Below are positions 1 through 5,097 of a stretch of 6,405 nucleotides of DNA, piece after piece. The position numbers and the translations under genes are program-made. Every line of letters starts with the position of its first letter. The stretch's first letter is position 1. The DNA is taken from NCBI GenBank assembly GCA_900753095.1, contig CAADXT010000094.1, positions 1 through 6,405 on the forward strand. Direction: 5' to 3'. A model generated the notes under the pieces. It was not told where the DNA came from and made no database searches. It was given only the letters and a program-made list of their open reading frames with translations. The DNA is from Eggerthellaceae bacterium (lineage in GTDB: Bacteria > Actinomycetota > Coriobacteriia > Coriobacteriales > Eggerthellaceae).

Positions 1-91
1 CCTCATCCTGGACACGGTGGCGAAGAGCCATCGCCGTCAGTGGGAGATCGACGTGTACAAGGTGATGAACGGCTTCTACAAGGATTGCTAG
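1..91 (+). CDS. C-terminal end of an unidentified protein (5' truncated)
   Basis: Reading from base 2, an open frame gives 29 residues ending in NGFYKDC and a TAG stop at 89-91. Codons are GC-rich (CTC, ATC, GTG, AAG, TAC), matching pyrE and the other flanking genes rather than the restriction cassette. A strong terminator follows three bases after the stop, which supports this being a real gene end. The fragment is charged and aromatic, with no motif I recognise, so no function is proposed. It is probably the last gene of an upstream operon. The rest of the gene lies outside the window. Confidence 0.7.
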   Translation, partial: LILDTVAKSHRRQWEIDVYKVMNGFYKDC

Positions 92-93
92 GG

Positions 94-121
94 AAAGCGC
101 CCTTCGGGGCGCTTTGTTTTT
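94..121 (+). terminator. Rho-independent terminator of the upstream gene
   Basis: A perfect 9-bp stem pairs AAAGCGCCC (94-102) with GGGCGCTTT (107-115) around a TTCG tetraloop (103-106), followed by G and five T's (117-121). It starts just after the stop of the upstream gene and should isolate the restriction cassette from upstream transcription. Confidence 0.92.
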
Positions 122-127
122 AGGCAC

Positions 128-136
128 CCAAAAGGG
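128..136 (+). repeat. Left copy of 9-bp direct repeat CCAAAAGGG
   Basis: CCAAAAGGG occurs here and again in the same orientation at 2979-2987, one copy on each side of the restriction cassette. The flanking bases differ (C before and G after here; T before and A after in the right copy). It could be a target-site duplication, a recombination scar or chance. Confidence 0.4.
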
Positions 137-165
137 GAAGTGAAGTTTAGGGGGAGGGGAATCTA

Positions 166-1524
166 ATGGCGGAGAAAAAATTGCCGTATAATCCCACAGA
201 CAAAGAGTCGATTATTGAGTATGCCCAAGTACTTATCGGATCGACTTTGAGAAATCACATTGAGGCTGAGGCAATTGATGACCCTCATAGGCGTAAAGGG
301 TCTTTTGGGAATGCGGTCGAAGAGTATTACTTTATGTACGGCCCCAATAGCGATTCTGAGCCTGACTTTGCGGAAGTTGGTCTTGAACTCAAAACAACGC
401 CGATGAAGAAAAACAAAAGGGGCGAGTATTCCGCCAAGGAACGCCTTGTGCTTTCGATGATTGATTACATGAACGTGGTCGACGAGACTTTCGAGACCAG
501 CTCTGTTTTGCACAAAGCGGAGGATATTTTGCTTATATCTTATCTTTACGACAAGGATAAAGATCCGCTCGATTATACGATCGAGGTTGTTTCTGAATGG
601 GGCATTCCCGAGGAGGACCTTCCGATAATAAAGAAAGATTGGGAAACGGTTGTTGATAAAGTCCGCGAGGGAAAAGCTCATGAGATATCGGGCAGCGATA
701 CTCTTTATTTGGAGGCTTGTACAAAAGCGGCAAACTCATCCGCAAGACGCAGGCAGCCGTTTTCTAGCGCCTTGGCAAAGCCAAGAGCCTGGGCTCTAAA
801 GGCATCGTATATGACTGCTGTTCAGAACCGGCTGATAGAGAAGATGGTCCCGCTCAAACGCAGTCGATACGAAGAAGGCATGTCCCTGTTGGCTCTTATC
901 CGAAAGCGTTTCGAGCCGTTTTTCGGGGAAACGTTGGAAGGCCTTGCTGAACGATTTGTGCTTGTTCGGGATGGGGCAAAGCGCCCGAAAAATCTAACCG
1001 CCCTTATAACTCGTTGCATTCTGGGTGTTGATGAAGATGCGAAGATTGAGGAGTTTGAGAAAGCTGGTATTAAGCCTAAGACGATTCGGCTCAAAAGAAA
1101 TGGGAAACCGAAAGAGGCAGTCTCCTTTCCGAAATTTGACTACTACGAATTGGCTTCCACCGATTTCAGAGAAAGCGATTTTTACGGATACTTGCAGCAG
1201 AAGTATCTGTTTGTCGTATTTCGTGAGGACAAGGCGGGCGTTTACCGTCTCTCGGATATTACGTTTTGGCAGATGCCGGATGAGGACATGGACGAAGCCC
1301 AAAGATGCTATGACGAAATGAAGCGTAGAGTTCTGGAGGGCAGAGCCGAGGACTCCGTTAAATCAACGGAGAATCGTTGCTGCCATGTTCGGCCCCACGG
1401 AAGAGATTCTTTGGACACCTTGCCCGCTCCACCGGATGGGCATCCGGTGGTTAAGAAATGTTTCTGGCTCAACCAAGATTATCTTGCTAAAGAGATAGCG
1501 ATGGCGCTGAATGAAAACGACTAA
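166..1524 (+). CDS. Sau3AI/MutH-like type II restriction endonuclease, probably GATC-specific
   Basis: This 452-residue protein resembles Sau3AI (about 490 aa), whose N-terminal half is a MutH-type nuclease and whose C-terminal half is a MutH-like non-catalytic domain used as an allosteric DNA-binding part. The N-terminal signature is visible: GSFGNAVEE (46-54) with an acidic residue like MutH Glu56, then D67, E74 and K76, which reproduce the D-x6-E-x-K metal site and spacing of MutH. The C-terminal end has the family's HVRPH (407-411) and KKCFWLN (430-436) blocks. It should cut unmethylated GATC; that specificity is inferred from family, not seen. The ATG is preceded by GGAGG at 153-157, 8 bases away. 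It lies 158 bp upstream of the partner methylase on the same strand, and no convincing promoter precedes it. Codon use is AT-richer than the flanking genes. I see no frameshift or missing catalytic residue, so it looks intact. Confidence 0.9.
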   Translation: MAEKKLPYNPTDKESIIEYAQVLIGSTLRNHIEAEAIDDPHRRKGSFGNAVEEYYFMYGPNSDSEPDFAEVGLELKTTPMKKNKRGEYSAKERLVLSMIDYMNVVDETFETSSVLHKAEDILLISYLYDKDKDPLDYTIEVVSEWGIPEEDLPIIKKDWETVVDKVREGKAHEISGSDTLYLEACTKAANSSARRRQPFSSALAKPRAWALKASYMTAVQNRLIEKMVPLKRSRYEEGMSLLALIRKRFEPFFGETLEGLAERFVLVRDGAKRPKNLTALITRCILGVDEDAKIEEFEKAGIKPKTIRLKRNGKPKEAVSFPKFDYYELASTDFRESDFYGYLQQKYLFVVFREDKAGVYRLSDITFWQMPDEDMDEAQRCYDEMKRRVLEGRAEDSVKSTENRCCHVRPHGRDSLDTLPAPPDGHPVVKKCFWLNQDYLAKEIAMALNEND

Positions 1525-1682
1525 GGCGGATGAATGCTTCAAGCTCCTCTCTTGTTATGCCTTCATTCGTTGATGCTGTGAAAAGATTGGCAAATAACCT
1601 TGACCCTGTTACTTCGATCTGGGATCCTAGGATGGTTGAATTTGAGAATACCTAGAAGGCTGTAGACTCTAAAGGGGCATTT
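1525..1682 (+). other. Intergenic gap between endonuclease and methylase; short ORF and two GATC sites
   Basis: A 41-codon ORF can be read at 1530-1655 (ATG at 1530, internal ATG at 1557; it ends VEFENT-TAG). It matches no family I know and its AAGGCGG upstream sits too close to the ATG, so I do not call it a gene. The gap holds a TTGACC (1600-1605) that resembles a -35, but no good -10 at normal spacing; TAGGAT (1628-1633) is 22 bases on. Two GATC sites, at 1616-1619 and 1623-1626, lie only 7 bp apart. The segment may carry a methylase promoter sensitive to the system's own methylation; this is speculative. Confidence 0.35.
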
Positions 1683-2945
1683 ATGACCAAGGAAATCAAA
1701 ATTGCCGAGCTGTTTGCTGGCGTCGGAGGATTTCGCCTTGGTCTCGAGGGCTATCATAGTCCGAGTTCCCCTGAACTTAATTTGCCTGCAGCGGGTCCTT
1801 TTAAAACGGTTTGGGCCAATCAATGGGAGCCGCCCGGAAGACCAGCCAGGCAGTTTGCTTGGCGTTGCTACGAGGCTCGTTTTGGCGAGGGCAGTTGCGT
1901 AAACGAGGATATCAACAAGGTCCTTGATGAATTTGAGTCAGGGGAACGATGCATTCCTGATTTCGATATGTTAGTTGGCGGCTTTCCTTGCCAGGATTAT
2001 TCGGTTGCCAAGCCGTTGAGCTATGCAAAGGGAATCGAGGGCAAAAAGGGTGTCCTGTGGTGGGATATTTATCGTATGCTCCATCTCAAACAGCCCCAGT
2101 ACCTGCTGCTTGAGAATGTTGATCGATTGCTGAAAAGCCCTGTTAAACAGCGTGGTCGAGATTTCGCTATCATCCTTTCTTGTTTGGACAAAGAGGGCTA
2201 TTCGGTTGAATGGCGAGTGGTTAATGCGGCAGAGTACGGTATGCCGCAGAAGCGTCGTCGCGTTTATCTGTACGGCGAGAAAACAAAGGAAGCCTGGAAT
2301 GCTAAAGCGCGATTGCTTGAGTCTGGTATTATGGCCCGCGCTTTTCCGATAGAAAGCTCCATAACAGAGATTCGGAATGTGGATGTTTCTGCCGAGCCGT
2401 ATGAGATATCGGAACGTTTTGGTCTGGGGACCAAAACTTCGCCATTTCAAAATGCTGGAATCATGCAGGGTGGTAAGGTTTTCACAGCGAAAACGAAGCC
2501 GCATTACGACGGACCTCATATGACCCTCGGCGATATCGTTGTGCCGGACTCGCAGGTTCCTGCTCAGTTTTTCATCGAGGACGACGAGTTGCCTAAATGG
2601 GAATATCAACGTTCCGCAAAAAAAGAGCCACGTACCTCAAAGGAGGGGTTTGAATACCTCTACAGCGAAGGTGCAATGGCTTGGCCCGACCCTCTTGACA
2701 GGCCGGCGAGGACCATACTTACCGGCGAGGGGGGGCGCGGGGCAAGTCGGATGAAGCATGCCGTCAAGGGCAATAGCGGGCGTATTCGACGTTTGGTTCC
2801 TGACGAGCTCGACCAGATTCAAATGTTTCCGAAAGGATGGACTGATGTTGGTATGACCGATGGGCACCGTGCTTTCTGCATGGGCAATGCATTGGTGGTT
2901 GGGATACCACATGCTATAGGCAAAGTGATTGCATCGGATTTGTAG
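1683..2945 (+). CDS. DNA (cytosine-5) methyltransferase, Sau3AI-type modification enzyme
   Basis: This 420-residue protein transfers a methyl group from S-adenosylmethionine to C5 of cytosine in the recognition site and so protects host DNA from the neighbouring nuclease. All main C5-methylase blocks are present in order: motif I FAGVGGF (11-17, AdoMet binding), motif IV GGFPCQ with catalytic C103, motif VI ENV (144-146), motif VIII QKRRR (189-193), a variable target-recognition region at about 205-360, motif IX around RRLVPDELDQIQMFP (369-383) and motif X GNALVVGIPHA (401-411). Length is close to M.Sau3AI (about 410 aa), and pairing with a Sau3AI-like nuclease makes GATC the likely target. 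The start at 1683 follows AGGGG (1673-1677) at 5 bases. It is co-directional with the nuclease gene, and the two probably form an operon, with a possible extra internal promoter. No terminator follows; transcription may continue into pyrE. Confidence 0.95.
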   Translation: MTKEIKIAELFAGVGGFRLGLEGYHSPSSPELNLPAAGPFKTVWANQWEPPGRPARQFAWRCYEARFGEGSCVNEDINKVLDEFESGERCIPDFDMLVGGFPCQDYSVAKPLSYAKGIEGKKGVLWWDIYRMLHLKQPQYLLLENVDRLLKSPVKQRGRDFAIILSCLDKEGYSVEWRVVNAAEYGMPQKRRRVYLYGEKTKEAWNAKARLLESGIMARAFPIESSITEIRNVDVSAEPYEISERFGLGTKTSPFQNAGIMQGGKVFTAKTKPHYDGPHMTLGDIVVPDSQVPAQFFIEDDELPKWEYQRSAKKEPRTSKEGFEYLYSEGAMAWPDPLDRPARTILTGEGGRGASRMKHAVKGNSGRIRRLVPDELDQIQMFPKGWTDVGMTDGHRAFCMGNALVVGIPHAIGKVIASDL

Positions 2946-2978
2946 ACTTTCAGTCAGCCTGGTGTGGCCAGAAGATAT

Positions 2979-2987
2979 CCAAAAGGG
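2979..2987 (+). repeat. Right copy of 9-bp direct repeat CCAAAAGGG
   Basis: Same 9-mer and orientation as at 128-136. It overlaps the left arm of the GGGAC/GTCCC dyad, so its presence here may reflect that element rather than an insertion event. Confidence 0.4.
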
Positions 2988-2995
2988 ACAGTCCC
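2985..2995. repeat. GGGAC-A-GTCCC dyad upstream of pyrE
   Basis: Perfect 5-bp arms GGGAC (2985-2989) and GTCCC (2991-2995) flank a single A. The weaker outer arms GGTGT (2961-2965)/ACACC (3002-3006) and CCA (2968-2970)/TGG (2999-3001) extend it into one imperfect hairpin. It resembles small REP-like palindromes with a GGGACAGTCCC core that I recall from other bacterial intergenic regions, and it also covers the -35 area of the proposed pyrE promoter. It may be an operator, a REP-like element or both; it has no T-tract, so it is not a terminator. Confidence 0.4.
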
Positions 2996-3006
2996 TGTTG
3001 GACACC

Positions 3007-3015
3007 TGCTATGAT
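3007..3015 (+). promoter_or_regulatory. Proposed pyrE promoter, extended -10
   Basis: TGC-TATGAT (3007-3015) fits an extended -10 (TGN followed by a 5/6 match to TATAAT). The best -35-like hexamer is GGGACA (2985-2990, 4/6) at 19 bases, so the extended -10 would carry most of the strength. Transcription would begin near 3022, giving a leader of about 30 bases that includes the ribosome binding site. Confidence 0.45.
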
Positions 3016-3050
3016 TGCAGGAGTAATTCTGCTAGAGAAGGAGTGCGCCC

Positions 3051-3737
3051 ATGGAGGCATACAAGAAGGAATTCATCGAGTTCATGGTGGAAAGCCAGGT
3101 GCTCAAGTTCGGCGAATTCACGCTTAAGAGCGGGCGCAAGTCTCCTTTCTTCATGAATGCGGGCGCATACGTTACGGGTGGTCAGCTGAAGCGTTTGGGC
3201 GAATACTACGCTCGCGCAATCCACGATAATTTCGGCCTGGACTTCGACGTGGTGTTTGGTCCTGCCTACAAGGGCATTCCGCTGGCCGTGGTTACCGCCA
3301 TTGCCCTGGAAGAGCTGTACGGCAAGGAAGTTAAGTACTGCTGCAACCGCAAGGAAGTGAAGGACCATGGTGCTGATGCCGGCAACCTGCTGGGCGCCGA
3401 GCTGCACGACGGCGACCGCGTGATCATGGTGGAAGACGTAACCACTTCCGGCAAGTCCATCGATGAAACGTACCCCATTCTGAAGGGCGCAGCCGACGTT
3501 GACGTGAAGGGCCTGATCGTTTCCCTGAACCGCATGGAAGTGGGCAAGGGCGGCGTGAAAACCGCGCAGAAGGAAGTGGAGGAGAAGTACGGCTTCCCCG
3601 TTGCCTCCATCGTGAGCATGGCGGAGGTTACCGAGCTTCTGTACAACCACGAAGTGCAGGGCACGGTGGTTATCGACGATACGCTGAAGGCGGCGCTCGA
3701 TGCCTACTACGAGCAGTATGGCGCAAAGGAAGCGTAG
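3051..3737 (+). CDS. pyrE: Orotate phosphoribosyltransferase
   Basis: This cytoplasmic enzyme of pyrimidine synthesis joins orotate and PRPP to give orotidine 5'-monophosphate and pyrophosphate. It has 228 residues, slightly longer than the usual 210 or so. Visible hallmarks are FTLKSGRKSPFF (23-34, orotate side), FGPAYKGIPLAV (69-80), the flexible catalytic loop NRKEVKDHG (99-107, with R100, K101, K104 and H106 matching the family's loop residues) and the PRPP-binding signature VIMVEDVTTSGKS (125-137, acidic pair E129-D130). The ATG is set by AAGGAG at 3038-3043, 7 bases upstream. Codons are strongly GC-biased (lysine almost always AAG), in sharp contrast to the methylase just upstream, so pyrE belongs to the native chromosome. 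No other pyr gene is visible; the gene appears to be a single transcription unit with its own promoter and terminator. Confidence 0.96.
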   Translation: MEAYKKEFIEFMVESQVLKFGEFTLKSGRKSPFFMNAGAYVTGGQLKRLGEYYARAIHDNFGLDFDVVFGPAYKGIPLAVVTAIALEELYGKEVKYCCNRKEVKDHGADAGNLLGAELHDGDRVIMVEDVTTSGKSIDETYPILKGAADVDVKGLIVSLNRMEVGKGGVKTAQKEVEEKYGFPVASIVSMAEVTELLYNHEVQGTVVIDDTLKAALDAYYEQYGAKEA

Positions 3738-3766
3738 AGCCTTTTCGGCTTGGCAAGCGAGTTTTC

Positions 3767-3792
3767 AACAGGGGCGGTTTCGCCCCTGTTTT
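3767..3792 (+). terminator. Rho-independent terminator of pyrE
   Basis: A perfect 10-bp stem pairs AACAGGGGCG (3767-3776) with CGCCCCTGTT (3781-3790) around a GTTT loop. The T-tract TTTT (3789-3792) is short and partly inside the stem. On the minus strand the stem is not followed by T's, so good termination of the convergent regulator gene is not evident. Confidence 0.8.
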
Positions 3793-3811
3793 GCGTTATG
3801 CGGGGCTGCTG

Positions 3812-4207
3812 CTAGCGAGCCGTTGCACCCGAGCCGTAATCGCATTTTTGGCAGTGACGAGGGGCGTCGGCGGTAACATCGCGATGGAAAAGCCCTGCCC
3901 ATTGGCAGATGCTTTGCAGAATCGGAACCACCGAGCTTCCCTTTTCGGTAAGGGAATATTCAACGCGTGGCGGTATTTCGTCGTAGCTTTTTCGGGCAAC
4001 CAAATCATCGCCCATAAGCTCCTTGAGCGAGCTTGCGAGCACCGCGTCCGATATGTTGGTCATTTCAGCGCGAAGCTCGCTGTAACGCAGCGTTTTCTTT
4101 GCCGCCAGCACGCAGATGATGCGCGACTTCCAACGACCTCCGAACACATCGAGGCCGTATTCAAGGGGGCAGCGAATGTCTTTTTCGAGCTTGCGTTTAT
4201 GCGCCAT
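3812..4207 (-). CDS. HxlR-family winged helix-turn-helix transcriptional regulator
   Basis: This 131-residue protein is a one-domain DNA-binding regulator; HxlR members act as dimers and several sense quinones, aldehydes or oxidants through cysteines. The family pattern is clear: RCPLEYGLDVFGGRWKS (12-28), the helix-turn-helix with LRYSELRAEM (40-49) and ISDAVLASSLKELMGDDLV (52-70), then the wing IPPRVEYSLTEKGSSV (78-93). C13 sits where HxlR proteins carry the conserved redox cysteine. A further C-x2-C pair (C119, C122) lies in the tail, which is less usual and could bind metal or form a disulfide. The start is fixed by AGGAGG (4213-4218 on the minus strand) 5 bases before the ATG. It is divergent from the small barrel gene across 266 bp, an arrangement that suggests it regulates that gene and itself. 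The inducing signal cannot be read from sequence. Confidence 0.93.
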   Translation of the reverse strand: MAHKRKLEKDIRCPLEYGLDVFGGRWKSRIICVLAAKKTLRYSELRAEMTNISDAVLASSLKELMGDDLVARKSYDEIPPRVEYSLTEKGSSVVPILQSICQWAGLFHRDVTADAPRHCQKCDYGSGATAR

Positions 4208-4338
4208 GATTGCCTCCTGGGGTTCGAATTGTGGGTTGCGGCGGCTGCTTGGCAGGCGCTCCAGTTGCTTGCGGAGATGATTCCCCAGCGCGTTTCTGCG
4301 CCAACGGTTTCACCGTAGTTTCGGCAATCTCTGTTGGC

Positions 4339-4366
4339 AAGTAACTATGAAAAAGATTAGTAACTT
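4339..4366. promoter_or_regulatory. Candidate operator: paired AAGTAACT / AGTAACTT elements
   Basis: AAGTAACT (4339-4346) and AGTAACTT (4359-4366) can be read as a 7-bp direct repeat of AGTAACT at 19-bp spacing, or as an imperfect dyad (one mismatch per arm, 12-bp spacer). It lies in the middle of the divergent region between the HxlR gene and the small barrel gene, and a TTGGCA (4334-4339) resembling a -35 abuts it. It is a good candidate for the regulator's own site; no direct evidence ties the two. Confidence 0.45.
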
Positions 4367-4411
4367 ATCTTTTGCCCGATATCTTCAACAGGGGAGATGG
4401 CTTTCGTATCT

Positions 4412-4441
4412 TTCTTTGAGTAAGAAACAGGACTCAAAGAA
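4412..4441. repeat. Perfect 10-bp inverted repeat upstream of the small barrel gene
   Basis: TTCTTTGAGT (4412-4421) and ACTCAAAGAA (4432-4441) are exact reverse complements separated by 10 bases (AAGAAACAGG). Arm centres are 20 bp apart, about two helical turns, as expected for a dimeric regulator. As RNA it would form a hairpin about 30 bases before the start codon. No T-tract follows, so it is not a standard terminator. Confidence 0.7.
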
Positions 4442-4473
4442 GTCTTGCCGAACGCTGTTGAGAGGAACGAACC

Positions 4474-4764
4474 ATGAGCGTAAAGGCGTATTTGCAGGTA
4501 ATCATGACCATCGACCCGGAAAACCGTGCTGCTGCGGCAAAGGTGTACAACGATTATCGTCAGCCGTTCTTGGACGAGGTGGAAGGCGCCCTTACCAAGG
4601 AGTGCCTGATCCGCGACGAGGACGTGCAGGTGATCCACGGCTTTGACTCCATGGAGCACGCAAAGGCCTATCTGGAAACCGACCTGTTCAAGACCAAGGT
4701 TGCCCCTGGCCTGCAGCCCACTTGGGCAGCTGATCCGGACATCCGATTCTACGAGGTTCTGTAA
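4474..4764 (+). CDS. Small dimeric alpha/beta-barrel (ABM-like) protein
   Basis: This 96-residue soluble protein has no signal peptide or membrane segment. Its layout fits one ferredoxin-like dimeric alpha/beta-barrel unit: strand AYLQVIMTID (5-14), helix NRAAAAKVYNDYRQPFLDEV (17-36), a strand region ending in VQVIHGFDS (51-59), helix MEHAKAYLETD (60-70) and a closing strand IRFYEVL (90-96). I recall similar short proteins annotated as hypothetical or as antibiotic-biosynthesis-monooxygenase-like, often beside HxlR regulators. Some ABM relatives oxidise quinols or degrade haem, but no catalytic residue can be assigned here, so the role is open. The ATG follows GAGAGGA (4460-4466) by 7 bases. 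It is divergent from the HxlR gene, ends at a strong terminator and is therefore a one-gene unit. Control by the HxlR protein through the repeats at 4339-4366 or 4412-4441 is likely but inferred. Confidence 0.75.
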   Translation: MSVKAYLQVIMTIDPENRAAAAKVYNDYRQPFLDEVEGALTKECLIRDEDVQVIHGFDSMEHAKAYLETDLFKTKVAPGLQPTWAADPDIRFYEVL

Positions 4765-4783
4765 AGAACGGATTCTTCTGCTG

Positions 4784-4814
4784 CGCCCTGCCAGAGATTG
4801 GCAGGGCGTTTTTT
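4784..4814 (+). terminator. Strong rho-independent terminator of the small barrel gene
   Basis: A perfect 10-bp stem pairs CGCCCTGCCA (4784-4793) with TGGCAGGGCG (4799-4808) around a GAGAT loop, followed by six T's (4809-4814). It begins 19 bases after the stop codon. Confidence 0.95.
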
Positions 4815-5047
4815 ATGGTGGCAGGTAAATGGGGCCCTTGCTTTCAAGGGGGGCGGAATGCTTCAGCAGGAGGGGGCGAGCCCTGGTTGGGCTTGCATTT
4901 CTATGGGTGCTTATGCTTGCGTTTCTGGGAACCGCTATATGGGGCTGCTTTCTGGGGCGGTGCTTCATGCTTGCTTGCGGATAAGCGCAGTATGCTCGCT
5001 TCCTTGGTGTGCCGCAGGCTCGTTGATGAGGTGTGAATGGCGAGAGA
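4815..5047. other. G-rich spacer with no supported gene
   Basis: The 233 bases between the terminator and the dyad at 5048 hold two overlapping open frames (4798-5067 and 4815-5036), each rich in Trp, Gly, Cys and Ala. Neither has a usable ribosome binding site at its first ATG or any family motif. One begins inside the terminator hairpin. I see no RNA gene, CRISPR repeat or insertion sequence. It may be decayed coding DNA or simply spacer. Confidence 0.5.
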
Positions 5048-5069
5048 AGTTACGTAACGTCACGTAACT
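5048..5069. promoter_or_regulatory. Candidate operator: perfect AGTTACGT / ACGTAACT dyad
   Basis: AGTTACGT (5048-5055) and ACGTAACT (5062-5069) are exact reverse complements with a 6-base spacer (AACGTC). Inside it the 10-mer GTTACGTAAC (5049-5058) is itself palindromic, and ACGTAAC occurs twice at 10-bp spacing (5052 and 5062). The right arm overlaps the expected -35 position for the -10 at 5086-5091, so a bound regulator would sit on the promoter. The GTAACT core is shared with the repeats at 4339-4366. Confidence 0.6.
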
Positions 5070-5085
5070 AAAATAGGTTTTCCGC

Positions 5086-5091
5086 TACAAT
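5086..5091 (+). promoter_or_regulatory. -10 box of the reductase gene promoter
   Basis: TACAAT matches TATAAT at 5 of 6 positions. At 16-18 bases upstream there is no good TTGACA, only the right arm of the dyad, so the promoter may need an activator or be blocked by a repressor there. Transcription would start near 5098, giving a leader of about 165 bases. Confidence 0.5.
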
Positions 5092-5097
5092 ATGGCC

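Larger units (their letters stand above)
128..2987. other. Candidate horizontally acquired restriction-modification island
   Basis: The two restriction-modification genes have visibly lower GC and AT-richer codons (many GAT, TTT, AAA, ATA) than the genes on either side. The block fits exactly between the terminator of the upstream gene and the promoter region of pyrE, and it is bracketed by two copies of the 9-mer CCAAAAGGG (128-136 and 2979-2987). Removing the block plus one copy leaves a compact normal intergenic region. No transposase, integrase or tRNA is present, so the mechanism is unknown; recombination of a passenger cassette is as likely as transposition. The exact borders are a proposal. 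Confidence 0.4.

Noticed and set aside
1971..2609. A 212-codon minus-strand frame within the methylase
   Set aside because: It is antisense to conserved methylase motifs and shows no recognisable domain.
166..2945. Strong avoidance of GATC within the cassette
   Set aside because: By eye there are about six sites in 2.8 kb, somewhat fewer than random but not clearly depleted; only one lies in the methylase gene. Too weak without a computed expectation.
3009..3664. Long minus-strand open frames of 213 and 132 codons opposite pyrE
   Set aside because: They are antisense shadows of a clearly recognised pyrE; GC-rich codon bias opens the opposite strand, and neither has a family motif.
3791..4318. 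A 175-codon plus-strand frame over the HxlR gene
   Set aside because: It starts inside the pyrE terminator and is antisense to a well-recognised HxlR protein with an ideal ribosome binding site.
4347..4646. A 99-codon plus frame beginning at ATG 4347
   Set aside because: It overlaps the better-supported 96-residue barrel gene in another frame, and its translation is low-complexity and basic.
4798..5067. 89- and 73-codon frames in the G-rich spacer
   Set aside because: They begin in or directly after the terminator hairpin, lack a ribosome binding site and show no family pattern.
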